From the NCBI GenBank assembly GCA_040307385.1, contig JAWRJQ010000082.1:1-17067 (forward strand): a stretch of DNA of 17,067 nucleotides. Direction: 5' to 3'. Position numbers and translations under genes: made by a program. Positions within the stretch are counted from its first letter, which is position 1, and each line of letters starts with the position of its first letter. Shown here one piece after another: positions 14,553-17,067 of this stretch. Source of the stretch: RUG721 sp040307385 (GTDB lineage Bacteria; Actinomycetota; Coriobacteriia; Coriobacteriales; Atopobiaceae). The notes beneath the pieces were generated by a model that did no database searches, was not told the DNA's origin, and was given only the letters and a program-made list of their open reading frames with translations.

Positions 14553-15572
14553 ATGAAGAGCCTGCTTTTTCAGTTGAAAAGCGTTCGAAGGGACAAGTTC
14601 TGCATCATGTCGTTTCTTTTGCCGATCCTTGTGGCGGCTGCGTTGAGCTTTGTCGGCGCTATTGATCTGTCATCCCTGGGAGAACTCCATTTTGGAGTCT
14701 TGGAATATGATCTTTCGGAGCAGATAATCCTGTGGCTGGAGAGGTACGGCACCGTAGAGACCTACAAAACGATGGATGGTTTAGAGGCGGCCATCAACGA
14801 GCCATCGACTAACCTGATTGGCGTGCTTTCCAATGGAGGCGGCATACAGACGATCATTTCCGGTGATGAACTTGCGGTGTTTCGGGAAGCTGCCGATACG
14901 CTTCCCAACCTCTTTGAACGGCGCAAGGAGGCGGATCACGTTCGTGTGCAGGTTTTGGATCGAGCGGATCTGATGACGGGATTTCAAAACACCTTCATCG
15001 TCGCAACGATGATTATGGCGATGTTTATGGGATGCACGTTCAATGCCATGAATATCATCTCGGAAAAGGAAGACGGCGTGGCCCTTATCAACGAGGTTCT
15101 CCCTATGTCGCGCGGCTACTACGTTATGCAGAAAATCTTTGTCGGCTTCATCTTCGGCTCCCTGTCCGCTATCATCGCTGCTGCGATATGCTTCCGGCTC
15201 TCCAAGCACAATGCGTTGCTCATGCTGACGCTGATTCTGCTCTCCTCCTTTGTGTCCGCGCTGGTCGGCTTGTTTGTTGGACGATTCTCCGATGGCCTTA
15301 TGGCCGGTGTGGTTTATATCAAGATCGTAATGATTGCCTTCCTCGCAGTTCCGTTGTTGAAGGTTTTGCTGGGTCTTGCCGGAGGCGCTTCCTTGCTCTG
15401 CTATATGGTTCCATCTACCGCCGCCTTCGAGGGGATCATGGGCCTGTTGGATGGAGATGCCGTATCAGCAGAGCGGGGTATCCTTATCCTGGCTGTCCAT
15501 GGTGCAGTCTGGTTTTTGCTCTGCATCGCTCTATCGATGAGGAAAGCAGGCGCGCATGCCGCAAGCGCTTAG
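14553..15572 (+). CDS. ABC-2 type permease subunit B
   Basis: This is the second membrane subunit, 339 aa, starting 2 bp after subunit A with a strong AAGGAGGG (14539-14546) upstream. The N-terminus MKSLLFQLKSVRRDKF leads into a first helix (about 18-38). An extracytoplasmic domain of about 120 residues follows, and then FIVATMIMAMFMGCTFNAMN and four further helices. The coupling-helix stretch EKEDGVALINEVLPMSRGYY is typical of ABC-2 permeases. The external domain (LEYDLSEQ, TMDGLEAAINEPSTNLIGVL) is laid out like that of subunit A (LYDPAGTQ, SSEELEQALSADENGVGI), which points to an old gene duplication. It is the last gene of the block before the second repeat. An extended in-frame reading from 14271 is an artefact overlapping subunit A. 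Confidence 0.87.
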   Translation: MKSLLFQLKSVRRDKFCIMSFLLPILVAAALSFVGAIDLSSLGELHFGVLEYDLSEQIILWLERYGTVETYKTMDGLEAAINEPSTNLIGVLSNGGGIQTIISGDELAVFREAADTLPNLFERRKEADHVRVQVLDRADLMTGFQNTFIVATMIMAMFMGCTFNAMNIISEKEDGVALINEVLPMSRGYYVMQKIFVGFIFGSLSAIIAAAICFRLSKHNALLMLTLILLSSFVSALVGLFVGRFSDGLMAGVVYIKIVMIAFLAVPLLKVLLGLAGGASLLCYMVPSTAAFEGIMGLLDGDAVSAERGILILAVHGAVWFLLCIALSMRKAGAHAASA

Positions 15573-15583
15573 CAGCCCCTTCT

Positions 15584-15663
15584 GCGAACACCGAGGCTCT
15601 TGTGCAAACACTGCGGCACGTATCGCGAACACCAAGGTAGTGTTTGCGCTGAAGCTTCGGTGT
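15584..15663 (+). repeat. 20-bp-period motif array forming an interrupted inverted repeat
   Basis: The motif GCRAACACY occurs in direct orientation at 15584, 15604 and 15625 and then in inverted form at 15639-15647 (AGTGTTTGC) and about 15659-15663. Arms ACACCGAGGCT (15588-15598) and AGCTTCGGTGT (15653-15663) pair over 11 positions with one G-U. GCAAACACT (15604-15612) and AGTGTTTGC (15639-15647) pair perfectly, separated from the outer arms by symmetric 5-base internal loops. It begins 11 bp after the second permease gene. It has no T-tract, so it is not a standard intrinsic terminator. It could be a protein-binding array, a transcript-end stabiliser or a mobile-element remnant. Confidence 0.7.
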
Positions 15664-15697
15664 CAGTGAGGGAGGGCAGCCTCGCATGGCTGCGGAC

Positions 15698-15912
15698 GCA
15701 GCTGGCCCCTCGGCCCTCCGGTCCCGTCCGCATGGCGCGAAATGTCCCTGGTGTAGCAGGTTTTCCGCTCGGGGATCCTTCTGGGACCCGCGCCTGCATA
15801 TTTTCGGTTGCGGAAGGGCGCTTTGTGCATACAAATCCGCCCGAACGGGGAGGCCGACGAAAATCTGCTACACCAGGGGCATTTTGGGGCTGGAGCATCC
15901 CCAAGATGACCG
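15698..15912 (+). repeat. Structured dispersed repeat, copy 2 (right border of the accessory block)
   Basis: This is the second copy of the 10312-10528 element in the same orientation, about 93% identical by eye. The differences are scattered transitions, a variable 20-base stretch near 15843-15861 and a one-base indel. Every stem of copy 1 is kept: the 23-position long arms (15740-15762 with 15862-15884, two G-U pairs), TTCCGC/GCGGAA, the GGGCG-TTTGT-GCAT hairpin (15816-15842) and the terminal hairpin. Small dyads sit at its edges: GCAGCC/GGCTGC (15676-15681 with 15688-15693) before it and TGACCGC/GCGGTCA (15907-15913 with 15918-15924) across its end. With the array upstream it fills most of the 480-bp gap between the permease and peptidase genes. 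From 15925 to 16052 I see nothing firm beyond a weak TAAGAT (16003-16008). Confidence 0.9.
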
Positions 15913-16052
15913 CAGCCGCGGTCAAGTCCATATCGTGTGTGAATCATGCTCGCGTTCCTCTTCGGCGCAATCATCCTCCGCGTCCTCGTGGCCTGCAGAG
16001 TGTAAGATGGTAGCGTCCATTTGCCAGGCCGGACAAGAACGGAGAACGCATC

Positions 16053-16652
16053 ATGAGACTGTTCCTGTGCTCGCACTTTTCGAGCGTTGGAAGCATGGCC
16101 AAAGAAGAGATCGAAGCGAAGAAGGTCGCGTTCGTGCCGACGGCGTCCCTGCGCGAAGGGTACACGGGGTATGTGGGATCTGCGCGAAAGCTCTTCAAGA
16201 AGCTCGGCGCGCAGCTGGCCGAGATCGATATCTCGAGCGAGGAGCGCGCAACCGTCAGGGCGGTTTTCGAGGAAGCGGACATCATCTACTTCACGGGCGG
16301 AAACTCGTTCTTCCTCATGGACCAGATGAGGAAAACCGGTGTGGACGAGCTGTTGAAGCGGCAGCTTGACAATGGCAAGCTGATGATCGGCGAGTCTGCG
16401 GGGGCGATCGTGTGCGCGCCCGCCATCTCCTATATCGAGCGGATGGACGAGAGGCCGAGCGATTATTCGCAACAGGATGATGCGGGCCTGGGCCTGATCG
16501 ATTTCTACGTTCTCCCGCACTATCTCACGGCACCGTTCAAGAAGGCGACCGCTCTGATCATGGACGAGTTTTCGGATCTGGACATATGCCCGCTGGGCAA
16601 TTCCCAAGCCGTCGTTGTCGAAGAAGGATCCCGGAACGTGATCGGCGCATAG
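16053..16652 (+). CDS. pepE: Peptidase E-like serine hydrolase (family S51)
   Basis: This is a cytoplasmic peptidase of the S51 family, whose best known member PepE cleaves N-terminal Asp-X dipeptides. The 199-aa product has YFTGGNSFFL (79-88), the nucleophile elbow GESAGA with Ser115, His156 in VLPHY, and Glu190 in AVVVEEGS. This spacing fits the Ser-His-Glu triad of Salmonella PepE. It is somewhat shorter than the 229-aa enterobacterial form but typical of Gram-positive homologues. The ATG has GGAGA about 7 bases upstream. It is followed after 50 bp by an acetyltransferase gene on the same strand. Substrate specificity is not certain. Confidence 0.88.
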   Translation: MRLFLCSHFSSVGSMAKEEIEAKKVAFVPTASLREGYTGYVGSARKLFKKLGAQLAEIDISSEERATVRAVFEEADIIYFTGGNSFFLMDQMRKTGVDELLKRQLDNGKLMIGESAGAIVCAPAISYIERMDERPSDYSQQDDAGLGLIDFYVLPHYLTAPFKKATALIMDEFSDLDICPLGNSQAVVVEEGSRNVIGA

Positions 16653-16702
16653 CAGCCTGTTCGAACCCATAGCATCGTGCAATCAAACGCAAGGACGCCA
16701 AC

Positions 16703-17067
16703 GTGATATACAGGACAATGACCATCGATGATTACGACAGCGTGCACCGGCTCTGGCTTTCGTGCACAGGCATGGGGCTCAACGATCTGGACGATTCCAA
16801 AAAGGGAATCGCGGCGTTTCTCGACAGGAACCCCGCTACATGCTTCGTCTGCATAGATGAGGGTGCCGTGGTCGGCGCGATCATCGCAGGCCACGATGGA
16901 AGAAGGGGCTACATATATCACACGGCGGTGAGCCCGGAGCATCGAAGACGGGGAATCGGCAAAGGCCTCGCCGACCATGCCCTGATCGCTCTGCGGAATG
17001 AGGGGATCAACAAGGTCGCGATGCTCGTCTTTGCGCGAAACGAGGCTGGGAACGCCTTCTGGGAGCA
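16703..17067 (+). CDS. GNAT-family N-acetyltransferase (partial, cut by the window end)
   Basis: This is the N-terminal 121 residues of a GCN5-related acetyltransferase that transfers acetyl from acetyl-CoA to an amine. It starts at a GTG with AAGGA (16691-16695) 7 bases upstream. The protein begins MIYRTMTIDDYDSVHRLW, a standard GNAT beginning. The central strand HTAVSPEHRRRGIGKGLAD carries the acetyl-CoA pyrophosphate loop (RRRGIG). NEAGNAFWE near the window end is the usual late motif. It resembles RimI/YpeA-type small-molecule or protein acetyltransferases. The substrate is unknown, and the 3' end lies outside the window. Confidence 0.88.
   Translation, partial: MIYRTMTIDDYDSVHRLWLSCTGMGLNDLDDSKKGIAAFLDRNPATCFVCIDEGAVVGAIIAGHDGRRGYIYHTAVSPEHRRRGIGKGLADHALIALRNEGINKVAMLVFARNEAGNAFWE

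Noticed and set aside
15584..15633. CRISPR-like regular spacing
   Set aside because: The repeated core is only 9 bp with about 11-base intervals and only three direct units, far from CRISPR dimensions. No cas genes are nearby.
15698..15912. Composite-transposon reading of the two repeats
   Set aside because: No transposase gene and no flanking target duplication at the outer edges. The pair is reported as repeats only.
15663..16682. 339-codon open frame on the - strand across the repeat and the peptidase gene
   Set aside because: It covers the noncoding repeat and the antisense of a gene with a complete catalytic triad. No domain is seen in its translation.

Overview
The window looks like a high-GC actinobacterial chromosome, most likely from the class Coriobacteriia (Eggerthella-like). 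This lineage call is an inference from the roughly 65-70% GC of the cell-wall genes, the gene order and the family resemblance of the proteins. No rRNA gene or other phylogenetic marker is present to fix it.

Region 1 (1-10290) is a compact division and cell-wall (dcw) cluster, all on the + strand: mraZ, rsmH, an ftsL-like gene, ftsI, murF, mraY, murD, ftsW, murG. Most genes overlap or lie within about 25 bp of each other (70 bp before ftsL), so one long transcript is likely. Together they cover transcriptional control (MraZ), 16S rRNA methylation (RsmH), septal synthesis (FtsL, FtsI, FtsW) and the murein precursor path from MurD and MurF through lipid I (MraY) to lipid II (MurG). murE is absent from its usual place between ftsI and murF. 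The murC/murB/ftsQ genes that usually follow murG are not seen.

Region 2 (10291-15912) is an accessory block of visibly lower GC. Its two ends are marked by near-identical, highly structured noncoding repeats of about 215 bp (10312-10528 and 15698-15912, roughly 93% identical by eye). Between them lie an OmpR-type response regulator, a histidine kinase with a very short extracytoplasmic loop, an intrinsic terminator followed by a tandem 11-bp repeat that could be an operator, a 50-residue membrane protein, an ABC ATPase and two paralogous ABC-2 type permeases. The CDS junctions inside each of the two operons overlap by a few bases. The layout resembles sense-and-export modules such as the LnrJK-LnrLMN and LanFEG families, so defence against a membrane- or wall-active compound is the best guess. 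A further inverted-repeat and 20-bp-period array (15584-15663) follows the last permease gene.

Region 3 (16053-17067) returns to higher GC and carries a peptidase E-like (S51) hydrolase with a complete Ser-His-Glu triad, and the 5' part of a GNAT acetyltransferase cut by the window end.

The most interesting material is the pair of structured repeats that bracket the regulator/exporter module, and the small membrane protein hidden at the head of the exporter operon. No CRISPR array, tRNA, rRNA or transposase gene was seen.
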